7,999 nt of DNA from an uncultured Bacteroidales bacterium. Its GTDB lineage: Bacteria > Bacteroidota > Bacteroidia > Bacteroidales > Paludibacteraceae. Numbering within the stretch: position 1 is the first letter of the stretch; each line of letters starts with the position of its first letter. The stretch covers positions 1 to 7,999 of the forward strand of contig USNU01000061.1 of assembly GCA_900556095.1 (NCBI GenBank), read 5' to 3'. This document shows, in pieces, positions 1 through 5,852 of this stretch. The notes below the pieces were generated by a model. It ran no database searches, was not told the origin of the DNA, and saw only the letters and a program-made list of their open reading frames with translations. The position numbers and the translations under genes are program-made.

Positions 1-675
1 TTTTCTTTTGTACAAGAAGGGATTTCCGTGGATTGTCCTCCGGAAAAAAATCTGATAGTGCGTTGCTATCAGCAAATGCGTGCCCGCTATCCGCAGATAG
101 GAAATGTAAAGATACGTTTTCGGAAACACATCCCATTCGGTGCCGGACTTGGCGGAGGTAGTAGCGATGCAGCCCATACGGCATTGGCTCTCAACGAGTT
201 GTATCGGTTAGGATTGAGCCAATCGGCATTGGCCCAAGAGGTAAGTTCCCTCGGTGCGGATTGTCCGTTTTTTATATACAACACACCCTGTTATGCGGAA
301 GGTATTGGGGAGCAAATAACACCTACGAATTTCTCCTTACACGGTATGCGATTAGTGTTATACAAGCCCGATTTCGGGGTATCAACACGCGAAGCGTACA
401 CGGGCATCACACTACACCCCGAACACTCCGGCGAGATGCTGCAGGCATTGCTTTCCGGCAAGTCTATAAAGGATATACGTGATGTATTGGTGAATGATTT
501 TGAACAGACGATTTTTCCGCTTTATCCCGAGATAGCCCGCCTGAAAAAACAACTATTGGCAGCGGGAGCCGTTTACGCATCCATGTCCGGTTCCGGTTCA
601 ACCGTATTCGGGCTATTTGATTCCGAAAAATCAGTGATTATCCCTGCTAATCCTTTGATAGATACAATATTATGA
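1..675 (+). CDS. ispE: 4-diphosphocytidyl-2-C-methyl-D-erythritol kinase, 3' part (N-terminus outside window)
   Basis: IspE phosphorylates CDP-methylerythritol with ATP in the cytoplasmic MEP route to isopentenyl diphosphate. The frame is open from base 1, so the gene starts before the window; the GTG at 28 is an internal valine codon, not the start. Counting residues from that GTG, the glycine-rich GHMP-kinase ATP loop PFGAGLGGGSSDAA lies at 36-49 (nt 133-174), the LGADCPFF motif with the probable catalytic Asp at 78, and the C-terminal GHMP motif MSGSGSTVFGLF at 186-197. The N-terminal substrate-binding Lys is not in view. The stop overlaps the fmt start (ATGA, 672-675), which implies translational coupling. 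The family normally has about 270-290 residues, so roughly 50 are missing. The family assignment is secure from the three motifs; the gene start cannot be judged. Confidence 0.93.
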   Translation, partial: FSFVQEGISVDCPPEKNLIVRCYQQMRARYPQIGNVKIRFRKHIPFGAGLGGGSSDAAHTALALNELYRLGLSQSALAQEVSSLGADCPFFIYNTPCYAEGIGEQITPTNFSLHGMRLVLYKPDFGVSTREAYTGITLHPEHSGEMLQALLSGKSIKDIRDVLVNDFEQTIFPLYPEIARLKKQLLAAGAVYASMSGSGSTVFGLFDSEKSVIIPANPLIDTIL

Positions 676-1589
676 CAAAAGAAGATTTACGCATCATCTA
701 TATGGGTACGCCCGAGTTTGCCGTAGAAAGCCTGCGAGCATTGGTGGAAGGCGGTTACAACGTAGTGGCTGTGGTAACTATGCCTGACAAACCGGCAGGA
801 CGAGGACACCAGATTCAATACTCCGCAGTAAAACAATATGCATTAGAGGCCGGCTTGCCCATCCTACAACCCGAGAAACTGAAAGACCCGTCATTTTTAG
901 AGCAACTGAAATCATACCACGCAGATTTACAAATAGTTGTTGCATTTCGGATGCTTCCTGAGGTAGTATGGGCAATGCCACGTTTAGGTACATTTAACCT
1001 ACATGCGGCTCTTCTTCCCCAATACCGCGGAGCGGCTCCGTTGAATTGGGCAGTTATCAATGGCGATAAAGAAACGGGGGCTACTACTTTTATGCTCAAA
1101 CATGAGATTGATACAGGCAACATCATCCTACAAGAACGTATGCCGATTGGCGATGACGAGAATGTGGGTAGCGTACACGACCGACTGATGGTCTTGGGCA
1201 AAGATTTGGTGCTGAAGACGGTGGATTTGATTATTGATAGCGAGAACCGCGGTATTACCGTCCCCACTACCCCACAAATAGAAACAGCGGATTTGCGTCC
1301 GGCACCGAAGATATTCAAAGAAACGTGCGAAATAGACTTCGGCAAAACAGCGAAGGAAATACATAATTTTGTGCGTGGCTTAAGCCCCTACCCTGCCGCT
1401 TGGTGCAACCTGACTATTCACGGGAAAAAGTATATGAACGTGAAAGTATATCGTGTAGAGCCATGCGACAGTATGAACGATAAAGAGATAGTTGTTCCTT
1501 GCACAGACGGCTATGTACGTATATTAGAATTACAACTACCCGGAAAAAAACGTATGGATGCCCATGCCCTATTGAACGGACTAAAATAA
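672..1589 (+). CDS. fmt: Methionyl-tRNA formyltransferase
   Basis: Fmt transfers a formyl group from 10-formyltetrahydrofolate to Met-tRNA(fMet), making the initiator tRNA for bacterial translation. The 305-residue protein begins with the N-terminal MGTPEFAV motif (residues 11-18) of the Rossmann-like formyltransferase domain. The catalytic triad of the family is present: N109 and H111 in FNLHAALLPQYRGAAPLNWA, and D147 in EIDTGNI. A C-terminal OB-like domain follows from about residue 210, ending in the ELQLPGKKRM segment typical of Fmt. Length is close to the usual 310-325. The ATG at 672 overlaps the ispE stop by 4 bases; a second ATG at residue 11 would cut into the conserved N-terminal strand and is unlikely. 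The next gene starts 6 bases after the stop, so the three plus-strand genes are probably one transcript. Confidence 0.96.
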   Translation: MTKEDLRIIYMGTPEFAVESLRALVEGGYNVVAVVTMPDKPAGRGHQIQYSAVKQYALEAGLPILQPEKLKDPSFLEQLKSYHADLQIVVAFRMLPEVVWAMPRLGTFNLHAALLPQYRGAAPLNWAVINGDKETGATTFMLKHEIDTGNIILQERMPIGDDENVGSVHDRLMVLGKDLVLKTVDLIIDSENRGITVPTTPQIETADLRPAPKIFKETCEIDFGKTAKEIHNFVRGLSPYPAAWCNLTIHGKKYMNVKVYRVEPCDSMNDKEIVVPCTDGYVRILELQLPGKKRMDAHALLNGLK

Positions 1590-1595
1590 AGGACA

Positions 1596-2174
1596 ATGGT
1601 GGATTATCGCACACTGATAGACAAATACTACGCCACTTCGCCGGAACTGCAAAATATACTATTGGCACATAGCATGCAAGTGCGCGATCGTGCACTAAAG
1701 ATAGTGGATGCACATCCCGAATGGACGGAAAGCGGAGAAGTGGACAGAGATTTTGTGGAAGAGGCTGCTATGTTGCATGATATAGGCATCATCTATTGTA
1801 ACGCCCCCAAGATATTTTGTGTTGGCACACACGCCTATATAGAGCACGGGTATTTGGGAGCAGAACTGCTCAGGAAAGAGGGATTGCCCAAGCATGCCCT
1901 GGTAGCAGAACGCCATACGGGTACGGGTATAACCATGGATCAAGTAATCCGTGAACACTTACCCATTCCTATTCGCGATTATTGTCCTATATCGTTAGAG
2001 GAAAAGATAGTGTGTTATGCCGACAAATTCTATTCAAAGGGGCATATCGGAGACACCGTAGATATAAAAAAAATACGCCAACAAATATGGAAATACGGCC
2101 ACGATGCCATTGTCCGTTGGGATACCTTGGTTGCCATAATGGGCGAACCCGAACTACAAACCGGCGCAGAGTAA
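1596..2174 (+). CDS. HD-domain (HDIG-type) phosphohydrolase of unknown substrate
   Basis: A 192-residue soluble protein of the HD metal-dependent phosphohydrolase superfamily. The metal-binding signature is visible: H25 (LLAHSMQV), H61-D62 in AMLHDIGII, and D143 in CYADKFYSK. H84 and H107 lie where extra metal ligands sit in larger HD proteins. These residues predict phosphomonoesterase or phosphodiesterase activity on a nucleotide-like substrate, but the substrate cannot be read from the sequence. No second domain, signal peptide or membrane segment is seen. It starts with ATG 6 bases after the fmt stop, so it is probably co-transcribed with ispE and fmt, and a symmetric hairpin follows 26 bases after its stop. 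Conserved single-domain proteins of this type are common in Bacteroidota. The superfamily is sure, the role is unknown. Confidence 0.85.
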   Translation: MVDYRTLIDKYYATSPELQNILLAHSMQVRDRALKIVDAHPEWTESGEVDRDFVEEAAMLHDIGIIYCNAPKIFCVGTHAYIEHGYLGAELLRKEGLPKHALVAERHTGTGITMDQVIREHLPIPIRDYCPISLEEKIVCYADKFYSKGHIGDTVDIKKIRQQIWKYGHDAIVRWDTLVAIMGEPELQTGAE

Positions 2175-2200
2175 TCACACCAACAATATAAATATAAAAA

Positions 2201-2225
2201 AGGTTGCCTATATGTTAGACAACCT
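2201..2225. terminator. Bidirectional intrinsic terminator between convergent HD gene and tRNA-Ser
   Basis: The arms AGGTTGCCTA (2201-2210) and TAGACAACCT (2216-2225) form a 10-bp stem with one mismatch position that is a G-T wobble, around a 5-base loop. Six A's precede the stem (2196-2201, the last within it), giving a U-run for the minus-strand tRNA transcript. On the plus strand the hairpin is followed by CTTTT, a weaker tail. It therefore probably ends both the plus-strand operon and the tRNA transcript. Confidence 0.8.
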
Positions 2226-2233
2226 CTTTTGTG

Positions 2234-2322
2234 CGGAAAGTGAGGGATTCGAACCCCCGGTACGACGTAATGCGTACACCACATTTCGAGTGTGGCTCTT
2301 TCGACCACTCAGACAACTTTCC
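2234..2322 (-). tRNA. tRNA-Ser (anticodon CGA)
   Basis: On the minus strand the whole cloverleaf can be drawn. The acceptor stem GGAAAGT/ACTTTCC pairs over 7 bp with discriminator G. The D stem is TCT/AGA. The anticodon stem CCACA/TGTGG encloses the loop CTCGAAA, giving anticodon CGA (plus-strand bases 2286-2288). The long variable arm is closed by GTACG/CGTAC, which marks a class II tRNA, and the T arm carries TTCGAAT between GGGGG and CCCTC with one G-U pair. A CGA anticodon with a long variable arm and G discriminator is tRNA-Ser reading UCG. No CCA is encoded after the discriminator (CAC follows), so CCA would be added enzymatically. It has its own promoter upstream and a terminator 8 bases downstream. 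Confidence 0.97.
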
Positions 2323-2345
2323 GTATCTCTTATCGAAAGCGGGTG

Positions 2346-2377
2346 CAAAGGTACTGCTTTTTTCCGACTTATGCAAA
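2346..2377 (-). promoter_or_regulatory. Bacteroidota-type sigma-ABfr promoter of tRNA-Ser
   Basis: On the minus strand TTTG (2377-2374, the -33 element) is followed after 20 bases by TACCTTTG (2353-2346, the -7 element TAnnTTTG). Transcription would start near 2340, leaving a short leader before the mature tRNA 5' end at 2322. The promoter begins only 19 bases past the GNAT stop, and no terminator lies between, so the tRNA may also receive read-through from the recR operon. Confidence 0.8.
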
Positions 2378-2396
2378 TGCCTTTCGTTTTTTTCTG

Positions 2397-2888
2397 CTAT
2401 TTATTGTATTTTACAAGCAGGTATGCCTCGCTTTCTAAAGTCCATTGGGGTAATACGGCTATATGTTCATATCCCAACGATTGATACAAAGCCAAGCAAG
2501 CCCCATTAGAGGCACGTATTACCGCATAGAGCAGCCGCATATTGAGTGTACCAAACGCATATTGTTCCAGAAGTTTCATTGTCTCATACCCCACTCTACT
2601 CCGACGTGCTTCCGGCGCGATATATAGTCCGATGGCGGCTTTGCGATTGCGCGGGTCAAAATCAAACAAATCAACACAGCCGAGCGTGGAATGATCGATA
2701 TCGTTTTCAATAATCAAACGCAGTTGTCCGTCACGATAGATGTCTCCCGTGGTGTTTTCGATATAACTGCGCAAATCCTGCTGCGAAAGCGGATTATGTG
2801 TATCACTATCAGCCCACACAGCCGCATCGTTTTCCCAGCGGTAGAGAAACGGCAAATCAGACGGCTCTAATTTACGCAGTCGCACCAT
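2397..2888 (-). CDS. GNAT-family N-acetyltransferase
   Basis: A 163-residue GNAT protein, which would move an acetyl group from acetyl-CoA to an amine; the acceptor is not known. The N-terminus (VRLRKLEPSDLPFLYRW) is that of the RimJ/SpeG-like branch, the central strand IGLYIAPEARR (86-96) carries motif A, and ASNGACLALYQSLGY (126-140) is the usual motif B region. Oddity: the pyrophosphate-binding loop, normally Q/R-x-x-G-x-G/A, reads R95-R-S-R98-V-G100, with Arg in place of the first Gly. That codon is AGA (plus-strand bases 2595-2597), one base from GGA. The enzyme may be impaired or this may be a variant loop. The ATG overlaps the stop of the HAD gene by one base (TAATG), so it is the last protein gene of the recR operon. 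A polyamine acetyltransferase role is possible but not shown. Confidence 0.88.
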   Translation of the reverse strand: MVRLRKLEPSDLPFLYRWENDAAVWADSDTHNPLSQQDLRSYIENTTGDIYRDGQLRLIIENDIDHSTLGCVDLFDFDPRNRKAAIGLYIAPEARRSRVGYETMKLLEQYAFGTLNMRLLYAVIRASNGACLALYQSLGYEHIAVLPQWTLESEAYLLVKYNK

Positions 2889-3307
2889 TATGCTCCAAAC
2901 AATTTAGAAAAAAAACCTTTCTTGTTGGTAGTCTCTGCGTCCGCTTGTGGGACAGGTTTCAACGCATTGCCGGTATGAATCATTTGGTATATCACTCCCC
3001 AATCAGGCAGCCCGCCGAGATTACGATCATCGATGAACAAGTCGGCTGTCAGTTTGCGGTTAGGGCGTGTAGCGGGGTTTTCCTCGGGATAGTTGGAATT
3101 GACAGCGTAGAATTCCAATCCACGCGACTTGCAATAATCAACCGCCTCTTGCAACAATTCTCCCTCGCGAACAGACCAAAGAATAATCTGGTGATGGTCT
3201 TCGTCTTGTAATTTTTTAAGAGTCTGAATAGCAAACGGAATCGGTTTTCCGATTTGCGGGTATTCGTGGGTAACGATGGTTCCGTCGAAATCAACAGCGA
3301 TAATCAT
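2888..3307 (-). CDS. Small HAD-superfamily hydrolase (BT_0820-like)
   Basis: A 139-residue HAD-fold protein with no room for a cap domain. Motif I is DFDGT, with nucleophile D6 and acid/base D8. Motif II is ILWSVREG with S45 in the Thr/Ser position. R84-K85 probably supply the motif III lysine, and FIDDRN (91-96) is motif IV with the acidic metal ligands D93 and D94. The C-terminal tail (about 120-139) is Lys/Phe-rich and looks flexible. It resembles the short HAD hydrolases of Bacteroides such as BT_0820. It likely cleaves a phosphate ester, possibly a nucleotide or sugar phosphate; the substrate is unknown. The ATG at 3307 directly precedes the conserved beta-strand IIAVDFDG, so the start is sound. 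It follows the membrane-protein gene by 29 bases and overlaps the GNAT start by one base. Confidence 0.87.
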   Translation of the reverse strand: MIIAVDFDGTIVTHEYPQIGKPIPFAIQTLKKLQDEDHHQIILWSVREGELLQEAVDYCKSRGLEFYAVNSNYPEENPATRPNRKLTADLFIDDRNLGGLPDWGVIYQMIHTGNALKPVPQADAETTNKKGFFSKLFGA

Positions 3308-3312
3308 GGGAT

Positions 3313-3336
3313 GATAGAATAATAGAATGATAGAAA
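3313..3336. repeat. Three tandem copies of an imperfect 8-base unit
   Basis: On the plus strand GATAGAAT, AATAGAAT and GATAGAAA follow one another without gaps. They fill almost the whole spacer between the membrane-protein stop (3337-3339) and the HAD start (3305-3307). The array lies in the translation-initiation region of the HAD gene on the minus strand. It is short and imperfect and may be no more than a low-complexity spacer. Confidence 0.6.
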
Positions 3337-3801
3337 TCAGTAGGTTTCCTCGTTGTCTTGCTTAGGTGCAAGTTCGATTTGAATCTTGCGTGCAGTGGGT
3401 TTGGTAAAATACCAACTGATAGCCGCAATAGCAGCCACCCACAACATAGAACGGTAGCACCCTAACCAATAGAAAGCAATGATACCAAGTAGCATAGCAT
3501 TGCTAACCATCACGATGCGAATAGCAGCATAACGCCGATAGAGCGAGAATTTCAGTTCTTCGTTTTCCATACTGCGAATTTTGTCGCATACGCGCTTAAA
3601 ACCATACAACCCCAACGGGATAGTAATAAGTGCATCAAAGATGACAATATACTGTATCACTTTTCCGGCAGTGGACATTGTATCAATAACAGCGATAGTC
3701 CCCTTGGAGACCAACAGATACATAGCAACCATTGCAACAAGTGCAAGCACCATCATTCCATAATAATACCAATTCAATTGGCGAGCAATCTTTTGTTCCA
3801 T
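3337..3801 (-). CDS. Uncharacterised four-helix membrane protein in recR operon
   Basis: I do not recognise a named family. The 154-residue protein has four hydrophobic stretches long enough to span the membrane (about 12-31, 48-67, 93-113 and 115-131). A charged loop sits between helices 2 and 3 (residues 69-92, rich in Lys, Arg and Glu), and a polar C-terminal tail (134-154) ends in acidic residues. No signal peptide with a cleavage site and no catalytic motif is evident. The basic loop and the RRYAAIR segment suggest that the loop between helices 2 and 3 is cytoplasmic, which would put both ends in the cytoplasm too; this is inference from the positive-inside rule. Its ATG overlaps the recR stop by one base (TAATG), so translation is likely coupled to recR. 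The coding assignment rests on this overlap and on clear membrane-protein composition. Confidence 0.8.
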   Translation of the reverse strand: MEQKIARQLNWYYYGMMVLALVAMVAMYLLVSKGTIAVIDTMSTAGKVIQYIVIFDALITIPLGLYGFKRVCDKIRSMENEELKFSLYRRYAAIRIVMVSNAMLLGIIAFYWLGCYRSMLWVAAIAAISWYFTKPTARKIQIELAPKQDNEETY

Positions 3802-4421
3802 TAGGCTTTGAAATCTATTCGGTTGACAATAGAGCGACCGAGAGTTATCTCGTCGGTGTATTCCAGTTCGTTTCCTACCGCCACGCCACGCGCAATCTGA
3901 CTGATTTTCGGCATTGTAGCAATCCCCGCATTCTGCAAACGGCGGTAGATGTAAAAGTTGGTGGTATCGCCTTCCATAGTGGTTGGCAAAGCGAGGATAA
4001 CCTCCTGAATGTCTTCGGGTTCAATACGAGAAACAAGAGAGTCGATTTCTATATCTTTCGGTCCGACCCCGTCCATAGGAGAGATAATTCCTCCCAAAAC
4101 ATGATACAACCCGGAATATTGCCCAGTATTCTCTATGGACATCACGTCCTGTACATTTTCCACTACACAAATAGTCTGTCTGTCCCGGCGATGCGATTGA
4201 CAGATAGGACATACCTCTTGGTCAGAGATATTGTGGCATATACGGCAATAGTGCACGTCCGTTTTGAGCCGCGTTAGAGCCCCCGCAAAGGCTTCGACGT
4301 CTCTGTCGGACTGCTTAAGCAGATGCAACACCAAACGCAAAGCCGTCTTGCGCCCCATTCCGGGAAGGGAGGCAAATTGATTGACGGCATTTTCCAACAA
4401 TATCGAGGGGTACTGGTTCAC
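3801..4421 (-). CDS. recR: Recombination mediator protein RecR
   Basis: RecR works with RecO and RecF to load RecA on gapped DNA in recombinational repair. From the GTG at 4421 the protein has 206 residues, close to the usual 200. In that numbering the helix-hairpin-helix region is LPGMGRKTA (19-27). The zinc finger has Cys 59, 62, 71 and 74 (C-x2-C-x8-C-x2-C). The Toprim domain follows with its first acidic residue E88 (VVENVQD), the PTTMEGD motif, and the C-terminal [15 protein letters not shown] segment. An in-frame TTG at 4445 gives a longer frame, but it lies inside the -7 promoter element and cannot be translated from that promoter. The GTG also gives the N-terminus (M)NQYPSILLE expected for Bacteroidales RecR. 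recR is the first gene of a four-gene operon and overlaps the next start by one base. Confidence 0.96.
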   Translation of the reverse strand: MNQYPSILLENAVNQFASLPGMGRKTALRLVLHLLKQSDRDVEAFAGALTRLKTDVHYCRICHNISDQEVCPICQSHRRDRQTICVVENVQDVMSIENTGQYSGLYHVLGGIISPMDGVGPKDIEIDSLVSRIEPEDIQEVILALPTTMEGDTTNFYIYRRLQNAGIATMPKISQIARGVAVGNELEYTDEITLGRSIVNRIDFKA

Positions 4422-4442
4422 AGAAAATTCTCGTTTATCCTG

Positions 4443-4474
4443 CAAAGGTACGGCAAAAAAATGGAATGTGCAAA
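4443..4474 (-). promoter_or_regulatory. Bacteroidota-type sigma-ABfr promoter of recR operon
   Basis: On the minus strand TTTG (4474-4471) lies 20 bases upstream of TACCTTTG (4450-4443), matching the -33/-7 consensus of the Bacteroidota housekeeping sigma factor. Transcription would start near 4437, leaving a leader of about 15 bases before the GTG start codon at 4421. It shares ATTTGCA, GTACCTTTGCA and the 20-base spacer with the tRNA-Ser promoter. Confidence 0.82.
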
Positions 4475-4533
4475 TATATTATCTCGCCGAAATCGGAAAA
4501 ACCTAAATACGGTTTGGCATCGGAGACAAAAAA

Positions 4534-4560
4534 CAGACTATCCTTTTGAGGGATAGTCTG
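4534..4560. terminator. Intrinsic terminator after the DUF5692 gene
   Basis: A perfect 10-bp stem, CAGACTATCC (4534-4543) and GGATAGTCTG (4551-4560), encloses a 7-base loop. It is flanked by six A's on the left and six T's on the right, so it can act in both directions. For the minus-strand DUF5692 gene, which stops at 4601, it lies 40 bases downstream and insulates the recR promoter from upstream transcription. Confidence 0.9.
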
Positions 4561-4600
4561 TTTTTTATTGTTGTTTCAGCGAGAAACACTATACAAAATC

Positions 4601-5647
4601 TTATGCCATACGTGCAGCGGCGTCTTTGTAGTATTTCTGATTGACAAATACATCGGTGGTGTATGGGTTAATGTGTCGTTTTTTGGCTTGGTAGATGATA
4701 TAACTCAACGCAACCACATTGACAATCAATGCCAAAGCACTGACAACAATCATAGCCGTAGGATCAGCATTGACGCTTGTACCCGCCTCTATGCCATTGA
4801 GGGTACCATCAGCATAGAGCGAGGGCAGAACCACCCAACTATGTGCTTTTTCTCCAGTAGCAGCGAATACCTCCTGAAACAAGGGGAAGCACTGAGCAAA
4901 CATACACCAAATAGCCAATGTGTTAGCACGGTTCTGAATCCACCCGCCACGGTTCCAGCAAATAGCGGCAATAGTAGGCGCAAGGAGCAGGGCTACACCG
5001 CAATACCACGAGTGAGTAGGCAGACAGTTGTATGTATAAGCAAAATTCCATACATCATAGACAAGTATATATACCCACGTCATATCCGGCCAAAGCATAT
5101 CGGTTTTGTCTTTAGAAGAATATACCGACCACCAAGCCGTCATACAGAATATATTAAGGATACCGGCAATGCCATTCATAACATTGTGCCAACCTCCGTA
5201 GAGCCAAACACCCTCGTTGGAAAGGCGCCATACCCCCCACCCCGTAATGGCCGATTCGAAGTCAGAGCATACGGCAATGAGAATATTGATAGCCACAATA
5301 ACAAACGGAAAACAACGGAACCAGTGCTGCTTACCAATACCAATCTCATACTTGATGAGCATAAACCCAATACAGCCCGCAAGAGCGGCATAGAGTTTGG
5401 CGTAATGGAACCAACCTCCCATATAGAGGTGTGTAGGATTGTTGAGTGCCCACTCGGCACCGCATTGTGTACCGATAGCAATAGCAAGGAAATAGATGGT
5501 GAGCGCCGCAGGAATAACCCCGAAAGTGATAATTCCCCCCCACTTGGTACGACGTGCGAACTCATTGAAGAGAATCAGTCCGACCAAAACAGCCAGCAGC
5601 ATAAGCCACTGCGAAAGCGCATCTGCGCCATAGACATGAAATAACAT
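4601..5647 (-). CDS. Multi-pass membrane protein, DUF5692-like, unknown function
   Basis: A 348-residue integral membrane protein with about nine hydrophobic segments (near 11-31, 38-60, 83-100, 110-128, 155-176, 190-209, 213-231, 240-262 and 297-320) and a polar C-terminal tail. It contains 19 tryptophans (5.5%), an unusually high share. Many lie at membrane borders or in Trp-Gly pairs such as GWGVW and GGWHN. Polar and acidic residues inside or near the membrane (SDFES 128-132, YDVWN 197-201, HNVMNG 154-159) would suit a transporter or a lipid-modifying enzyme, but no catalytic motif is known to me. From memory I assign it to DUF5692, which occurs in Bacteroidota and Firmicutes; this is not verified. 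The ATG at 5647 is the only sensible start. It lies downstream of the V-type ATPase genes on the same strand, separated by a strong terminator, and no clear promoter is seen in between. Confidence 0.72.
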   Translation of the reverse strand: MLFHVYGADALSQWLMLLAVLVGLILFNEFARRTKWGGIITFGVIPAALTIYFLAIAIGTQCGAEWALNNPTHLYMGGWFHYAKLYAALAGCIGFMLIKYEIGIGKQHWFRCFPFVIVAINILIAVCSDFESAITGWGVWRLSNEGVWLYGGWHNVMNGIAGILNIFCMTAWWSVYSSKDKTDMLWPDMTWVYILVYDVWNFAYTYNCLPTHSWYCGVALLLAPTIAAICWNRGGWIQNRANTLAIWCMFAQCFPLFQEVFAATGEKAHSWVVLPSLYADGTLNGIEAGTSVNADPTAMIVVSALALIVNVVALSYIIYQAKKRHINPYTTDVFVNQKYYKDAAARMA

Positions 5648-5699
5648 AGCATTTAAAATTAAGAATTAATATGCCTAGAATGTTCCGCTTTTACCTCAT

Positions 5700-5822
5700 T
5701 CATTCTCTACGTATCCACTTGACATCCTCTCGGTATCCCCCCGACTTTTTAATACGCAATGGATATACGTAATGAAGCACAAGTTTTGTGTGTTTTGGAT
5801 AATAGGAAAAGGCGGTTACCAA
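5700..5822 (-). other. Coding-like short open frame in the gap between ntpK and the DUF5692 gene; gene status doubtful
   Basis: The gap 5648-5883 holds the ATPase terminator and an AT-rich stretch before the DUF5692 gene. It also has a minus-strand frame that is open for about 60 codons, from just after the ntpK stop to TGA at 5702-5700. Possible starts are TTG at 5822 (40 residues) or GTG at 5780 (26 residues). The translation is basic and aromatic, with the segment YPLRIKKSGGYRED. No ATG, promoter or ribosome-binding site supports it, and the TTG sits at the foot of the terminator hairpin. It could be a small protein, a decayed gene fragment, a dispersed repeat, or chance. I see no promoter of the TAnnTTTG type in the gap on either strand. 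Confidence 0.2.
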
Positions 5823-5852
5823 AACGGTCTTCCACCAAGGGAAGACCGTTTT
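5821..5852 (-). terminator. Intrinsic terminator of the V-type ATPase operon
   Basis: A perfect 13-bp stem, AAAACGGTCTTCC (5821-5833) and GGAAGACCGTTTT (5840-5852), surrounds a 6-base loop. It lies 31 bases beyond the ntpK stop, so it most likely ends the ATPase transcript. The tail is only the four T's in the stem, and the minus-strand sequence then runs into GGTAACC, so some read-through into the DUF5692 gene is conceivable. Confidence 0.85.

Noticed and set aside
28..675. ispE starting at GTG 28
   Set aside because: The frame stays open to base 1 and the expected N-terminal part of IspE is missing, so GTG 28 is an internal codon of a gene that begins before the window.
815..1345. Minus-strand open frame of 176 codons antisense to fmt
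   Set aside because: fmt on the plus strand carries all catalytic motifs; the antisense translation shows no domain and no operon context.
5535..5541. Run of seven C's (seven G's on the coding strand) near the start of the DUF5692 gene, a possible phase-variation tract
   Set aside because: The run is explained by the Trp-Gly-Gly codons at residues 36-38, is short for slippage control, and a similar run at a second Trp-Gly site (about 5230) points to composition.
4568..5644. Plus-strand open frame of 358 codons antisense to the DUF5692 gene
   Set aside because: It mirrors the membrane-protein gene almost exactly, its translation is low in hydrophobic order and rich in Asn, Ser, Thr and Arg, and it starts inside or next to the terminator. 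The minus-strand frame has clear helices. It is a shadow of codon bias.
5723..5755. TTGACA on the plus strand resembling a sigma-70 -35 box
   Set aside because: No TATAAT-like element follows at proper spacing, no plus-strand gene lies downstream, and Bacteroidota do not use this consensus.
5709..5770. Imperfect inverted pair ACGTATCC and GGATATACGT, as might bound a small mobile element
   Set aside because: The arms differ by a two-base insertion, are very short, and no target duplication or transposase is present.
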